From contig NW_004450267.1 in assembly GCF_000321225.1 (NCBI RefSeq), positions 7,486,601 to 7,550,600 of the forward strand: a DNA stretch of 64,000 nucleotides. The letters are read 5' to 3'. The stretch comes from Odobenus rosmarus divergens (taxonomy: Eukaryota; Chordata; Mammalia; Carnivora; Odobenidae). Positions 33,151 through 45,659 of the stretch are shown in pieces. The notes beneath the pieces were generated by a model. The model was not told the DNA's origin. It saw nothing but the letters and a program-made list of their open reading frames with translations, and did no database searches. Made by a program: the position numbers and the translations under genes. Each line of letters starts with the position of its first letter. Position 1 is the stretch's first letter.

Positions 33151-34869
33151 CCACAATCAAACAGACCCTGTCTCAGCCAGAAGCTCTAATGAAGAGCCCA
33201 GGAGAATGGGTTAATGTGAAGGCTCACACAGCTCAGGGATAACGAGCCAGCCTGTCACTGTCCCCAGGAGCTTTCCCTCCCCGGTCAGGAAGATTGTTGG
33301 CACCCCCAAACTGCTGCACTGAGCTTCAGCTAATTGGAGGCTTGATGACAGATGACACCAAGTTTCTGGGAAACAAAACGATCTCTTCAGCCCCAGAACT
33401 CTGCAGTGAGGAGGGAGGATGGGGAACTTCCCTGGAGTAATTCAACCAAGGTTCCAGGGGGCAGCATATAAAACATTAATGAAACTCAAGCTACCACCAG
33501 AACATGTCAGGGAGTAAAGGAAACAAGCAAGGCTAAGCAAGAGTGGAGAGTGCTGCTGGCCCCGTCTGCCAGCTGGCACAACACACTGGAAATGAGACGT
33601 GGCCAGCCAGACAAGCCGTGGAAGACTACAGCAGCACCAAGAGCTCCAGAGCTGGGGAGACTCTGGAAGATTCTCAGGGATTAAGGGAACAGCACTCTGT
33701 TCTCTACCAGTGAGGAAAGGAGGTGTGTTTTGAAGAAAAGGTGACGGAGCAAAATTACTGAGGAAGGACTCCAGTTGCATTTGTTCCAAGAGATAATCAC
33801 AATAGAGGCAAACAAATGCCACAAGAGGAGGAGGCAGGCTGGTGAAGAGGGGAGGGTAGATGGGTCCATAAAAATGTAGCCTGAAAGACAGGTAAAGGAA
33901 AAGAAAGATCAAGAGGAGGAGGGAGGGTTCAAAGAAAATTAATTCAAACTCTCATTAAAGGAGTAGGCTAGAGCAGTTGCCACTTCACACAAAGAGAGAA
34001 AATTCTAGATCTTTAGGCTGACTTTTTTCTAATTTAGATTTTCTAAATCACCTCCATGTAAATGAAGCCCGCCAAGCACATGAGGTTCCACACTTCCAAC
34101 CGGAGCCAGCTCTGAAGACTTTGTTTTCCACTGCAAGTAAAGGTAGGTGGGAGATGGGAGCAGGTGAGAAGGACAGGATGTGGCAAGAAGGGCTCACCTG
34201 GCCCTAGCCTGCTGGTCAGATGAGGCTCACTGCCTGCAGCTCCAGATCACAGCTCCAAGGCCCAAGTCTAAGTATATAGCCCAGGTAGATGCCACTTCTT
34301 CCCAAGATGGGAGCCACATCCTTGGAGCAACTCCCTTGGTTGCATTTATGGATTTAATTCATACCAAATTAATTAACATGTCCTTAAAAGTTATACATTC
34401 TCAAAAAGTAAACATTCCCAAGTCCATCACTTGTTTAGGTTCAGTGTCTTCCATCAGATCCAGAGCTCCCAAGGGCAGCTCTACACTTCTCCCTTCCCAT
34501 CAGGAGTTTTGGGGGGATGGAAATCACACACAGCAACCTGTACAGACCCCAGCAGAGCCTCCATACACCAGAACTTTGTAAATGCTTTTTGATGGGAATA
34601 GCATTTTAAATCCCTGTTTTCCCCAAGGATTCTTCTCCAGGAAGAGAAAAGTTCCAAAAACTAACAATATCTGTTAAAAAAGAAAACATACACAAGGCTC
34701 CAATCTTCCGTGGGGACTGCCAAGATGCTGGAGTGACCAGGACCTCAGTCAGCCGGAGTCAAGGAAAGCCATTGTTCTTCCTGCTATGAAGGATGGCCTC
34801 CACCACACAATGTCTCCACCACCCTCTGAGCTTAAGTTCAGCTGGGACTTCCCAGACCTCACAATCCTG
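33151..34869. other. Intron segment, no gene recognised
   Basis: 33290-33400 is repeat-free with GCTAATTGGAGGC and TGATGACAGATGACACC (MEIS-like TGACAG), weakly enhancer-like. The 156-codon minus ORF at 33442-33912 has no recognisable domain. Confidence 0.4.
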
Positions 34870-35240
34870 CACTGGTTACAATTGTGTTTGGCTAAGAGTA
34901 ACAGAAAGCCCTACTCTAAAGGCTTAAGTAACTAAGGTGCTTATTTACCCCAATCAACAAGAAGTCTGGAGCTAACAGTCCAGGGCTGCCCCAGTGGTGA
35001 TTATCTTCATCTACTCTCTTTGCACATGGCTTTTGTCTCTTGGTCACAAGATGGCTGTAACACCACCCGGCCGCATGTCCTCATTCCAGGGAGGAAGAAG
35101 GGTGAAGAGCCAACAGCTTCCTCTTTGGATGGCTTTATCTTTACTTAAGAAGAGAAGACCTTCCCAGTGACTTGTGCCTACGTATCATTAACAGTCGGAA
35201 TTGTGTCACATGGTCTTCCCTCATGGCAAGGGAAGTTAGA
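34870..35240 (+). mobile_element. Ancient interspersed repeat (family not assigned)
   Basis: TCTTGGTCACAAGATGGCTG, CCGCATGTCCTCATTCCAGG and GGAATTGTGTCACATGGTCT follow the order of a familiar ancient repeat (usual CAAGATGGCTGC ... AATTGTGTCACATGCCC). Confidence 0.45.
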
Positions 35241-35554
35241 AATTCCAGTATGTCACCTTCCACCCTTTATAATAAAAGAAAGCAAAGGGATAAGGTCATT
35301 GGAATGGATGTTAAGGACACCGATCTGCAGTATCAGTGCCACACACACAGATTCACAAATCAAAAGGACACTCCGACCCTCCCAAGAAGGATGGCGTGGG
35401 ATGCCTCTCGATTCTCTGCTCTCTCAAATGTGAAGGGCTGTGAAAAAATATACCCCACACACCCCACACTCAGAAAAGCCTCTTAGGCTCCCAAATGTGT
35501 CCCCTCCCATTGAACATACAGAGTTACCCCTCATATATTCTTTACCATGATAGG
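35241..35554. other. Short intron segment, nothing recognised
   Basis: No coding or repeat signature beyond a small CACACACAC run at about 35340. Confidence 0.5.
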
Positions 35555-35690
35555 CATGGGTACGCCATCCCACTTTTTATAGATAAAGAGGAAGAGGCTC
35601 AAAGACATTAAGTTACTTGCCAAATGTCCCAGGGCTTATAGGTGGTAGAATCAGGTTCTGAACCCAGTGTTTTCATTACCACACAGGTCA
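35555..35690 (-). mobile_element. MIR
   Basis: GAGGAAGAGGCTCAAAGACA, TTAAGTTACTTGCCAAATGT and CTGAACCCAGTGTTTTC in antisense MIR order. Confidence 0.75.
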
Positions 35691-35925
35691 TTCTCAACAC
35701 GCTGTGTGCCTGATGTTGCTGTTACTGCTGCAGCCCCCTTTCCTGCTTATGATGACCCTTGCCCATTTCAAGATTTAGATGAATGCAGACAGAGCAGATA
35801 GGTCATGGGGAATCTGGCAAATACCATAAAAGGCTGGAAAAGATCAGGAAACTCTCACTCTCACCAATAGAATATGTGTCTCGGTAGGATGCTCTCCCAG
35901 AGGTCATCAAAAAGAGGTTCTAAAA

Positions 35926-36110
35926 TGGGCACCTGGGTGGCTCAGTTGGTTAAGCGACTGCCTTCGGCTCAGGTCATGATCCTGGAGTCCCAGGATCGAG
36001 TCCCACATCGGGCTCCCCGCTCAGTAGGGAGTCTGCTTCTCCCTCTGACCCTCTCCCCTCTCATGCTCTCTCTCACTCTCTCTCTAATAAATAAATAAAA
36101 TCTTAAAAAA
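35926..36110 (+). mobile_element. SINEC, young copy
   Basis: Complete: GGGCACCTGGGTGGCTCAG head, CCCACATCGGGCTCCCCGCT, CT-rich tail and AATAAATAAATAAAATC. The perfect duplication AAAAGAGGTTCTAAAA is present on both sides (35910-35925 and 36112-36127). Confidence 0.97.
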
Positions 36111-36339
36111 AAAAAGAGGTTCTAAAAAACCAAATCCAAGAATAGAAGATGTCTTCCAGGGATCATCTTCTCCATCCCCCTCACTCTACCATCCTCAAAC
36201 AGCGAGAATGGATTTTGAAGTTCTTTGGCATATCTATAACTACCTCCCTGCTGCATGTTGCTGTGCAGGCTCATCATCACTTAGGCTGGCTGCATTCTCC
36301 TCCAGTAGAGCACTTTTATCATGGCACGGAAATCTCCTG

Positions 36340-36480
36340 GCCACTGTTCTGACTTCCACACAAGACCCTTCATTCCTTAAGGAAAAAGGATGGTGTCTAA
36401 TTTAATATTGTTTCCCCAGCATCCACACAGTGCCTGGCACATGGTAAGTTCTTAATAAAAAATATTCAAATAAATGAATG
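36340..36480 (+). mobile_element. L2 3'-end
   Basis: AGCATCCACACAGTGCCTGG then CACATGGTAAGTTCTTAATA and a terminal AAATAAATGAATG. Confidence 0.75.
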
Positions 36481-37549
36481 TAAAACACCAATCCTTCCTA
36501 TTATAGTCTCTGTACACTTCATTTTGCTCTCTCTAGAGTGGGAAAAGAAAACAGCGGGTCTTTCCTGTGTGTGTCACCCAATCAGAACTCCACAGATCCC
36601 AGGGAGGGTACAATTTGGGCCATTCGGCACAAATCCAGAAACCTTTTATGCTATAAGAGCCCAACAAGGCTGAGGTCTACAGCACTGGAGGTGATCTTGC
36701 TGCATTTCTGGGGTGAGTGGGGTGGGTGGTGTGTGTGAGGAGAGGAAAATGGGCTCTGAACTTCTAGCAGGCAAGCTTCTTGGTACAAGAAAAGCAGAGG
36801 AGAAGGGAAATGTGAAGAAGCCAAGCCTAGGAGCTGCAAGAGTGAATGCCAGGCATGCACTGGTTGTCCACACTCCACCGGGGCCCCCCATGCAGGTTTC
36901 CAGTGCCGCGGTCACAAAGGCAGCCTGCACTCGGTTTCAGAGTTCCCCTGTCTCTAGCCTTTCCTTAGCTTCCTTAAGTGTGCCCCACAGCCTTGCCTTA
37001 GCTGCTGGCGCCTGTCCCACCCTGGCCCCTCTCTCCTTGCACCGACCCATCATACTTCCCACAGTGCATTCCTAGGTCCTTCCCATTGCAGCCCACAGCC
37101 ACTGTTGATAGAGGAAGAGGATGCAGAAGCCAAAGGAGCCAGCAGCAATTCCGAGCCTCTCTAAAGTCAATGACCCCTTTGAGAATCTGGGGAAAGCCAC
37201 AGACTTTTGTCCTAGTCAGTTACACAGAAACATACCACCACAAAGTTTCTATACAACTACAGGAGCTGGATAGATCTCCTGAAAAGCCCACTCACAGACC
37301 TACAATAAGAACTCCTGGTCCAGAGGAGGTCATGCACCACTCTCGTTTCAGGGCTGTTCCCTCCCTGGGAGAATCCCAAGAGCTCAGTCAGGCCCCTCTC
37401 AGCTTGTCCTCCCCATAGGGAAGCATTTGGAACCGTGAGAACACAAATTGTCTCTTTGATCCTTCCCACCTCACAAGTTCTTGATGAAAAAACAAAGCAA
37501 ACAAACAAACCCCCACTGAGTCCTTAACTGTGTGGCAATCAGTGGGAAG
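36481..37549. other. Intron segment, no gene recognised
   Basis: Overlapping ORFs of 94-120 codons on both strands near 36650-37075 show no domain and mirror each other, as expected of open GC-rich DNA. Confidence 0.5.
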
Positions 37550-37735
37550 CCAAAGGACTTGACATACATTTTCTGGAAATCTAATCTTTACAATGAACTT
37601 GTGAAGTAGGTATTATCTCATTTCAGAAGAGGAAATCAGGCTTAAAGTAGTCACACAAACAGTGAGTTATGCAGTGCAGAATCAGACCCAGACCTGTCCG
37701 GGTCTATTTCTGCTCTTGTTATAGCACCACACTCT
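37550..37735 (-). mobile_element. MIR
   Basis: GAACTTGTGAAGTAGGTATT, TCTCATTTCAGAAGAGGAAA and CAGACCCAGACCTGTCCGGG in antisense MIR order. Confidence 0.75.
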
Positions 37736-38589
37736 GGAGATGTCCCCAGGCTAGTTTACCTTCAGGAGTAAGCAAAGGAAGGATCCCCTGGATGTCCAGA
37801 ACCAACTCCCCCTCCTTCCATGTTGCTCATAGCCTTTGATTCCACAGTTAGAAATCTGGCTAAAGAAGTGTCACCTCGTGGTTGTGTGTCCGTTTCTCTG
37901 GTTCTATACAAACAGGGTATTGTTTTGTGGACAGTGCATGGAACTGTCACCCGAATCAGTGAGTGTGAACCAGAAGCGAGGTGAAGGGAACACTCCAGTA
38001 GGAAACAGTGGAGACAGCTGAGGTTGTGGGGAGAAGAACATGCAGGGGATCATCTCTGAAGATATAATGAGGAAAATTAGCTGGCATATGGAAGCGCCCT
38101 TCCTAGATAAACTGTGTAGCAAGAAAAAAAGATAAGAACTTTGCACAACACTGCAGGGGCCCAGGGTCAGGACAGAGGAAGAAGCCTTGCCTCTCAGGTA
38201 ACTGCTGATGGGCTGGAGCAGGGTGGGGGTTGGAAATGGCATTTAGAATGAATTGCCTTCACACAGTGGCCACGAGAGATGCCGAGGCCAGGATGGAGGG
38301 TGAGCCAGGCAGAGAACACCCAGAAAAGATGCTGCCAACAGCTATTAGAGTGCATGGCTAGGAGGGCCAGGGGTGGGGAGAAAGCAGAGGAATGGTTTGG
38401 CAGAGTCTGGAATCCAGGTGGCAAGACGGAATGAAAGCAGGCTGGTAGCAAAGGAGAGGAGAGATGAAGCCTGCACCCTGGATGTCTGTTTACAACCAGC
38501 ACCCATATTGCTTTTAAAGCCCAGATGCAAGAGCTTGATAAACCAGAGGGCTGTGCTTGACTGAAGCGCCCGGAGAAGGTGAGGGCCTC
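37736..38589. other. Intron segment, no feature recognised
   Basis: Unique-looking sequence; nothing supported. Confidence 0.45.
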
Positions 38590-39300
38590 CTCCTAGCATC
38601 ATGGATGTTCAGGAAACCAAATAAAAAAATGTATAACATAGAATGTACATAAGAAGCTTAACATGTTATGAGTTTGCAGGATACCACATTTTTCAAAAAT
38701 AGAATGAGATAAGGCAAATCTAGTTAATGATATCATTATGGATGCAAAGATTAAATAAGGATTTATAATTTTTTAATTAAAAAGCTTAAATGTCCAACAA
38801 TAAGAGAGTAGTTAAATAAATCGTGGCTGCATTGTGTAATTGTTTGGTGTTTAGGGTCTGAGATCAGACTGCTTAGATTAAATCCTGGCTTTGCAACACA
38901 AGGACTGTGTGACATTGTGAAAATTACTTAAATTCCTTATGCTTCCATTTCCTCGCCTGTAAATGGGCATAAGTACAATACCTGCCTCCTTGTATTGTTA
39001 CTTAGCACACTGCTTGATATATTCTTAGGTAACTGTATAGCAAGAAATCATTCAACAAATGTTAGCTAGTAGTACTGCTGTCACTAGCGAGATGCATTCA
39101 TAAGATAGAATATTACTGAGCCATTAAAAATAATATGTAGAAATATATGAAAACCTGTTTACAAACAGTGTGTTTTAGGTTTTAGAAAGCAGATTATGAA
39201 CTATGTATTCTTTGTTTTTGTTGTTCATATATTTACATATTTAGGTTTATATGTATCTGTAACGTGTATGTATATATATAAATATATGGATATATTTAGA
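38590..39300 (+). mobile_element. Old L1 (L1M-type), interrupted by a MIR
   Basis: TTAAATGTCCAACAATAAGA, GTAGTTAAATAAATCGTGGC (to about 38837) and then AGATAGAATATTACTGAGCC, ATTAAAAATAATATGTAGAA (from about 39090) are consecutive pieces of one old L1 3' region, separated by a MIR. It is antisense to KALRN. Confidence 0.75.
38838..39085 (+). mobile_element. MIR inside the old L1
   Basis: AGATTAAATCCTGGCTTTGC, GACTGTGTGACATTGTGAAA, CCTCGCCTGTAAATGGGCAT and TTCAACAAATGTTAGCTAGT give a nearly full-length MIR. TGCATT flanks both ends. Confidence 0.8.
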
Positions 39301-41364
39301 TGATTAAGAAAATGAGATGAGGATTCAGAAACAAATAGCCAAGAAGAACAGGAAATTACTTTTGCCCTCAGAAATGAAGAAAAGACCAACTTCAATATGA
39401 CCAAAAAAAGCTCTAAGGGAATATGCTCCTGAGGAATTTCTTTGATGTGAGCTTAAGAGAGAATTCCTGGCTGTCACTGCCGCCCCTTCTTCCACCCTGC
39501 CCTTCTCTCTCATCTTCAGTCCGTGAACAGGGATTTGGGCCTCTCCAATCTCTGAGCCAGTCAGCAGCAGTTCCGTTATTATTGGTATTATCAATAATAA
39601 CACAGCAGCAATGCCTCTGAGAAGGACCCCACCTGCAGCTTGTCTCAGTCTGAGATGCAAAACGTTCTATGAGCCAGGAATTGAATGAGTAAATCAAGGG
39701 TGATCACTAGAGTCACACAGATCAGGAGAGGACCACATACACTGTGCAGACATCATCGAGGGGCAATTCTAGGGGTTCTCGGTTAAGGCCAGTGCAATCA
39801 TGGAAAACACGAGAACTCTTTCCCATTCATTCCCATTATTCAAAGTGGACAGTTGGGGGAAAGAGTTCCCAGCTTTAAGGACAAAGCTAGCCATGAAAGA
39901 AGGGTCCCTGGTTCCCCCCACTTGGTTCTGTGGAGCTCTGCCTCCTCCCAAAGCAAAAGAGCACTTTTGACAAGAATCGAAACAATTACAGGAGTGCACT
40001 AGAGAGCAGGTGGGTTTGATGCAAGTGTCTGAAATTAGGTTTCTGGCAGGTTGGCAGGCCTTCACAAGCTTCAGCAGCTGTCCTTTCGTGCGGAAGCATG
40101 GACAAAGCACCCCATGCTCACTGCTAAACTTGGCTCCTCATTGTTACCCAAACAATAGAGTGAAGAGGTAGATGCAGTGGAGGAAAGACAGGGGCTCTTA
40201 TGCAGCTGATTCTGAGCCTAGAAATGCTCATCCAGGGGCCATGATTCACTGGCGCTCTGTATTTTACGAACTTCCCCTTTCACGGCAGGTTGGACAAGAT
40301 GGTGGCTCTCTAAGGCCCTTGGGGAGAAGGAGGAAAAGATGTCTTCCGTCCTCCCACCCTGCCCACATAGGGGAGCCTCAGGAGGAGGTACTGGAAATGT
40401 CGACATGCTCTATGACAGCCCTTAGAAAGTCAGGACCTACGCCCCGGGAGCCTCCCCACCATTGACAAAGCACTTCTACATGAACCAGCAGCTTGATCCT
40501 TACAGCAGGAGAACTGGGCAGCCTACTGGCTTACAGCAGGCAGCATCCTAAGGAGCATGTCACACAGGAGGTCTGGAGAAAGGAAAGTGGCAGTGTGGGA
40601 GGAGGAATGAGGCCCAGTGAAGTCTGCTGAGCCTTATCTGCTGAGCTAATCTCCAAGAGAGAAGTTGATTAAGGTAGAGCTATAGCAAAAGTTCTGTCAC
40701 ACCTTCTGAGTGTATATGGTTTCTCCCTCAGTATTAGCCTCCTCACTAATTCTTCTCCCCAGGTCTCCATCAGTAGTAGTAACACACCATCTTTGCAAAC
40801 AAATTCTTAAAGGTATTTTGGGCCCACAGACATTTGCATCAGTCTGCAGTCTGTGCAACAACCACATACACACGTTTTCATGCTTGTCACACCACCCCCC
40901 AAACCATGAATACCTTTTCTCCCTGACATACAGGTCTATCAGCTTAGGGTCCTCAAATACATAGCCTTAGCAAACATACTTTCAACTCCCAACTCTTCCC
41001 ATGGAGCTGCAGATAAGGGTCCACCCAGGAAGGGAATAGGACCGGGCTGAAATCTGAGAAGCCACACAGACCTACAGGCTCTGATAGTACCTGGCATATA
41101 AGGGGTACTGGGGGAAGGCTCAGTATTTCTTGGGTTCAGCTACACCAGGAGATACACCTCCAAACTCAACTCAGACATTAACTTCTGTTCTCATAGGGCA
41201 GGCGATCTACAGATTCAGTAATATGGACACAGAGTTTTAACCACAAGTGACAACCCACATCAAGGGCTTACATGAAGATTATTCATTTCCATGATCACCT
41301 AGAAGAAAGTTTTAATCCTGGTGGGAAGAGGGTGTAAATGTCTCAAATACTGCATTTCACTTCA
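39301..41364. other. Intron segment, no gene recognised
   Basis: TATA-rich stretch at 39240-39295 at its left edge. A small inverted string TTATTATTGGTATTATCAAT near 39576-39595. No exon, RNA or repeat I can support. Confidence 0.45.
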
Positions 41365-41423
41365 GGAAGCAGATAGTACTATCATTACCACCGTGAAACT
41401 GGGGCCTAGGGAGGCTCCTAACT

Positions 41424-41619
41424 TTTTTTTTTTAAGATTTTATTTATTTATTTGAGAAAGAGATAATGAGAGAGAGAGCACATGAGAGGGGGGAGGATCA
41501 GAGGGCGAAGCAGACTCCCTGCCGAGCAGGGAGCCCGATGTGGGACTCGATCCAGGGACTCTAGGATCATGACCTGAGCCAAAGGCAGTCGCTTAACCAA
41601 CTGAGCCACCCAGGTGCCC
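41424..41619 (-). mobile_element. SINEC, younger of a nested pair
   Basis: Complete antisense copy inserted into the T-rich tail of the adjacent older SINEC. The duplication is TCCTAACTTTTTT (41416-41428 region and 41620-41632). Confidence 0.93.
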
Positions 41620-41811
41620 TCCTAACTTTTTTAAAGATTTTATTTACTTGAGAGAGAGAACAAGTGGTGAGGAGGGGCAGAAGGAGAGAGAGAGAGAAGC
41701 AGACCCCCTGCCAAGCAGGAAGCCCAATGCAGGGCTTGATCCCAGGACCTGGAGCTCATGACCCGAGCCGAAGATAGACACCCAAATGAATGAGCCACCC
41801 AGGTGCCCCAG
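41620..41811 (-). mobile_element. SINEC, older of a nested pair
   Basis: Antisense copy with CCAAGCAGGAAGCCCAATGC and head AATGAATGAGCCACCCAGGT. Its own target duplication GAGGCTCCTAACT (41411-41423) / GAGGTTCCTAACT (41812-41824) now brackets both elements. Confidence 0.92.
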
Positions 41812-42004
41812 GAGGTTCCTAACTTATCTATCATCATACAGCTAGTAGAAATGATAAATCCAGGATTAGACCCAGGTCTGCCTGACTCCAGAGGCTCAAT
41901 CTCTACCTTCCTTCCCCTACAGCTCCTTTCCTGTCCTCCAGACTTACCTAAATCTGCCCATAGTTGACTCACTATTCAGATGGCATCACAGAGATATTTT
42001 GGAG

Positions 42005-42235
42005 ACCAGTCCAGCTCATATTGATCTCTCCCTCCTCTGCTCTTTTATTACACTTATAATCTCAAGTACTCCACCTAGCAATTGGCTTTTTTTAAATCTT
42101 CTACTCTCTCTAATTGCTTCATATGTATCCTCTTAACTTCCTAACCAGTCCCTGCTCCAGATCATTTCTTCTCTTGCTTCTCCCACTATGCCACAGGCAC
42201 CGCAAGCACTCAGTGAATGTCTGTGGAACAACTAG
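42005..42235 (+). mobile_element. L2 3' region
   Basis: TGCCACAGGCACCGCAAGCA then CTCAGTGAATGTCTGTGGAA, preceded by a pyrimidine-rich body, in sense L2 order. Confidence 0.55.
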
Positions 42236-42369
42236 TTTGAGAGACACAGATGCAAACCCTAGTTAGAACTAACTCTCTTCTTAGAGTGCAGAATTTCAAA
42301 AGTCAGAATTCTCCCTGATTCTACCTTTCTGGTTCCTTTCACAAGCTAAAAGGGGTGTCTATGAAGAGT

Positions 42370-42610
42370 TCTACTAAAGAAACAGGAAAGTGCTTATGAT
42401 AAAATGTCAAGCTAAAAGAGACAGGATGCAAAAATAGATACACTGTGTGAGCTCAAGTACATAAAAAAATGCATAAAAATATTGGAGAAAATATATTAAA
42501 GATAAAGGAAAAATAAAGACTGGAAGGAAATACACCAAGGGTTAAAGAGGGGGACTCTGAAAGAGTTATTTTTCCATTTAGTTTTCTTTCTTTTGGAAAT
42601 GCCAGAAATT
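42370..42610 (+). mobile_element. Old L1 (L1M-type) 3' UTR piece
   Basis: GTACATAAAAAAATGCATAA, AAGACTGGAAGGAAATACAC and TTTAGTTTTCTTTCTTTTGG correspond to the L1M 3' end. It is antisense to KALRN. Confidence 0.6.
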
Positions 42611-43374
42611 ACTTTAAGGAAATTCCAGAGTGCATGTTAAATTGGATGCTATTTGTAGAGGAGTTAGTGGGAGTGAGATTGGGAGTGGAGAGGTATACAC
42701 AGTTAGTTAAATTAGGAAAAAATATTAAAAGAATATATCATTGAGGGTCCAACCAGGTAAACAAAAATCACTCCAAGAATTAAAATAGAGGGAATTCAAT
42801 GCAAGAAATTGGTCACCCAAGTGATAGAAGAGCGAGGAAGCCAAACAGGATGCAGGGGAAACCCAGAGATTACCAGGAGCCAGGGTCACCCATGGAAACT
42901 GGAACCAGGAGAGCTGAGCCCATTTCTCTCACTCAGAAAATGTGGGAATCGGCGGGGCGGGGAGGATACTCCCACTTCCCCTTTTCCCCTGGTTTTCAAT
43001 CTCTTGTCAGTGCCTTCTACTGAGCAAATTCAGCCATGACCCTGTGATCATGGAGCCTGGGAAATGCAGCCAGCAGAGGTTGGCATCTGCAAAACAGGGG
43101 AGGGCAGAAGAATTTGGGGGGTAGAGGAGGTCTGACGGTAAACTGTCCCAGGACCAGCACGAAAGGGGTAAAAATTAGATCAAATATCAAATAGGTCCTA
43201 GGTCAGGTCAATAAAGAATAAAAGTACATATGTTGACAATTTTCTGGAGAACATAAATTTTATACACTTATCATTAAATCAAGGCAAACACAACTTCTCG
43301 TTTAATAGCCAACACTAAATAACAATGTTTCCCAAATTTCCTGATGAAAAGAGTCCCCTTCAGTCACCTGTTGA
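42611..43374. other. Intron segment, no feature recognised
   Basis: Nothing beyond short overlapping ORFs without domains. Confidence 0.5.
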
Positions 43375-43400
43375 ACACACACACACACACACACACACAC
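43375..43400 (+). repeat. (AC)13 microsatellite
   Basis: Uninterrupted AC units, 40 bp before the MLT1-type LTR. Confidence 0.97.
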
Positions 43401-43439
43401 AGAGATTCCCAGTCCCCTCTCCTGGAGAGATAGATTTGA

Positions 43440-44085
43440 TCTGCCCAGGCCCGGTGTAGTAGTTAAAAGATGGTGCTAAATTATTTGCTGTCCTCCCAAT
43501 TAGAGACAGAGTCTAATTCCCCTCCCTTTGAACCTGGGTTGGGCTTGCTGACTTACTTGACCAATAGAATGCAGTGGAAGGGTCATTCTGGAACTTTTGA
43601 GGCCTTGTAGCTTCTACCCCGGACCCTTCAAACATTCAAATTAAGAAAATCAACCGCCACATAAAAAATGTGACTATCCTGAGATCACTGTTCTGTGAAG
43701 AAGCCCAAGTTAACTATGTGGAGAGACCACATACAGACAGAAAAAGTGGCTGGCTAGGCTAACTGTTCCCCCAGGCATCAGACATGGTATAAAGAAACCA
43801 TCAGAAATTCTAGCCCCCAGACACAATGGGGGTATGAAGCGGAGTTGGGGAGGGGGAGGAATCCAGCTACAGGCAAAATTGAAGCCCCAAACATATGGCC
43901 CTAGTGCACTGGTCCCAGCTGTCTCTAACTATTGGAGCCACCCTTGAGGCCCCAAGCATTGTGGAGTGGAGATAAGCTACCCTCACTGTGCTCTGCCTGA
44001 ATTCTTGGCCCACAAAATCATGAGCATAATAAATCAGTTGTTGTTTCATATCATCAGGTGTTGGGGTCAGCAAGAGATAAATGGA
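43440..44085 (+). mobile_element. MLT1-type MaLR LTR
   Basis: TGACTATCCTGAGATCACTG, GTGAAGAAGCCCAAGTTAAC, CATGGTATAAAGAAACCATC and AATTCTTGGCCCACAAAATC, AATAAATCAGTTGTTG follow MLT1 order. It is a solitary, decayed LTR with no coding region. Confidence 0.8.
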
Positions 44086-45519
44086 ACACCTGCCGGATTT
44101 GGCAGTCTGGTACACCCCCAGCATTCCTCAAGTAGGACTGTGCTCCAAGTAAACCTGCCCACCGATGAATATCAGGGTTAGTGATAAAGGAAGGGGGAGA
44201 GGTAACGTCTTGAAGAGAAATGACAGTGCTCAGGCATATAACTCCACTGGGGAGAGAGTCAGAGGACTTGGAAGGGTTCAGAAGAGGAGTGCCAACCACC
44301 CCAAGATTCCTGTTTGTTTTAGCTTCTGGGCTTTGACATGAACTCTTTGTCTACATAACCTACATATAACCTATAATCTTAGAGAGAGAAGCACTTCTAC
44401 CTCCTGCCTCTTGTGTGTCTTTTAAAACTCCTAGAATTCTTTGCCTACTCTGAGGGTATGAGCTGACATCACATATGATATCAACACTTTCAGACTTGAA
44501 CACTTCTGGGTACTTGGCTTAGTGTTTCAAAACACTCTCCACTCCATACCAAGGCAAACCTGTGTGCTCAGCCTTCCCTAGAGCATGTAATATACAGTGA
44601 GAAGACCAAGATAGTATCATTGCAACACCTACTCACTAGGAGACCTTGGTGTTCGGTGTTGGGAAACAAGACTCCCTGGCCTCTCACATTTCTGCACATC
44701 TTATGAGTAGAGGCTCTGATAGCTTTTGTTCCAGATTTCCTTTTTGAGGATGTTCATATAGTGTACAGCCTTGGAAGATAGAGAGGCAGACAGCAGATTT
44801 GTTTGCTGACCAGTAAAATAAAGATGTCTCCCTCTAGGATAAAGGTTGGGCAGATTTGCTTGCAGCTCCTTTAAAGACTGATGTTACCAAAAGTCAGAGT
44901 TCCTCATCTATGATGCAAACCCACTGCATGCGCAGCATCCACTGGGGCCCCTGTGGATGTTGGGGTAACGGGTGCCAACACAAATATGCTAAATCCATGC
45001 TGCCTGTTTTAATGAATGCCTGTTTGCCATGAATAATAAAGCCCTTTGTCTCTGACCCAGGAGTCCCATGTCTTCTTCCAGCATCCAAGACATTGTGGTA
45101 GGCTCACTTGTTAGCTGACTAGTAGGTAACATCTTAGGCCCTTCACAGTTCTTGAAACGAGGTAGCAGAGTACACACACCTCCCCTCCAAAACACCTGCT
45201 CCAGTTCTCTCACTCTGCCTGTCCAAAGTACTTCGTTCTGCCCTACCCTTGACTATAAAGCCCACTGTCTGTGCCGGCACGAGACAAGAGAAGCTGAAGG
45301 CAAATGTAATTAAGTGACTAATTTGAGTGCTAGACACCAATTTCTGTCAAAAGCAGCCACACTGAGGGGATAATGATACTAACTAAAACAGCTTTTGCTC
45401 TAAAGGGAAACCTTTTCAGAAATGTCTTTTTCTCTACAGAGCTTCTCTCCTGACCCCTCATGACTGTTTTCCTATTGTCTTAAATGTCCATCCACATCCT
45501 CCAATCCTGTATCTATACT
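44086..45519. other. Intron segment, no gene recognised
   Basis: A small ACCTACATATAACCTATAA near-repeat occurs at about 44358-44377. Nothing else is supported. Confidence 0.45.
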
Positions 45520-45655
45520 TCAGAATTGGAGTTACTTAAGGACACTGTAAAACATGCAGATTCCTGTTCCACCCCAGACCTACTGAATCAGTCTCTGAAG
45601 GTGGGGCCCTGGCATCTGCATTTGAAACAAGTCATTCCTAAGTATGGTAAAATTT
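45520..45655 (+). mobile_element. MER5-type hAT MITE, first of two
   Basis: CATGCAGATTCCTGTTCCAC, CCCAGACCTACTGAATCAGT and GGCATCTGCATTTGAAACAA match MER5A-group sequence. Confidence 0.75.
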
Positions 45656-45659
45656 GTTC

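Larger units (their letters stand above)
41365..41900 (-). mobile_element. MIR split by two SINEC insertions
   Basis: The left part is AGATAGTACTATCATTACCA and GTGAAACTGGGGCCTAGG (to 41423). The right part is ATCATACAGCTAGTAGAAAT and AGGATTAGACCCAGGTCTGC (from 41812). Removing the two SINECs and one duplication joins them in correct antisense MIR order. Confidence 0.8.

Noticed and set aside
33442..33912. 156-codon minus-strand ORF
   Set aside because: Low-complexity hydrophobic/serine composition, no domain, no promoter or splice context; an open frame by chance on the complement of purine-rich DNA.
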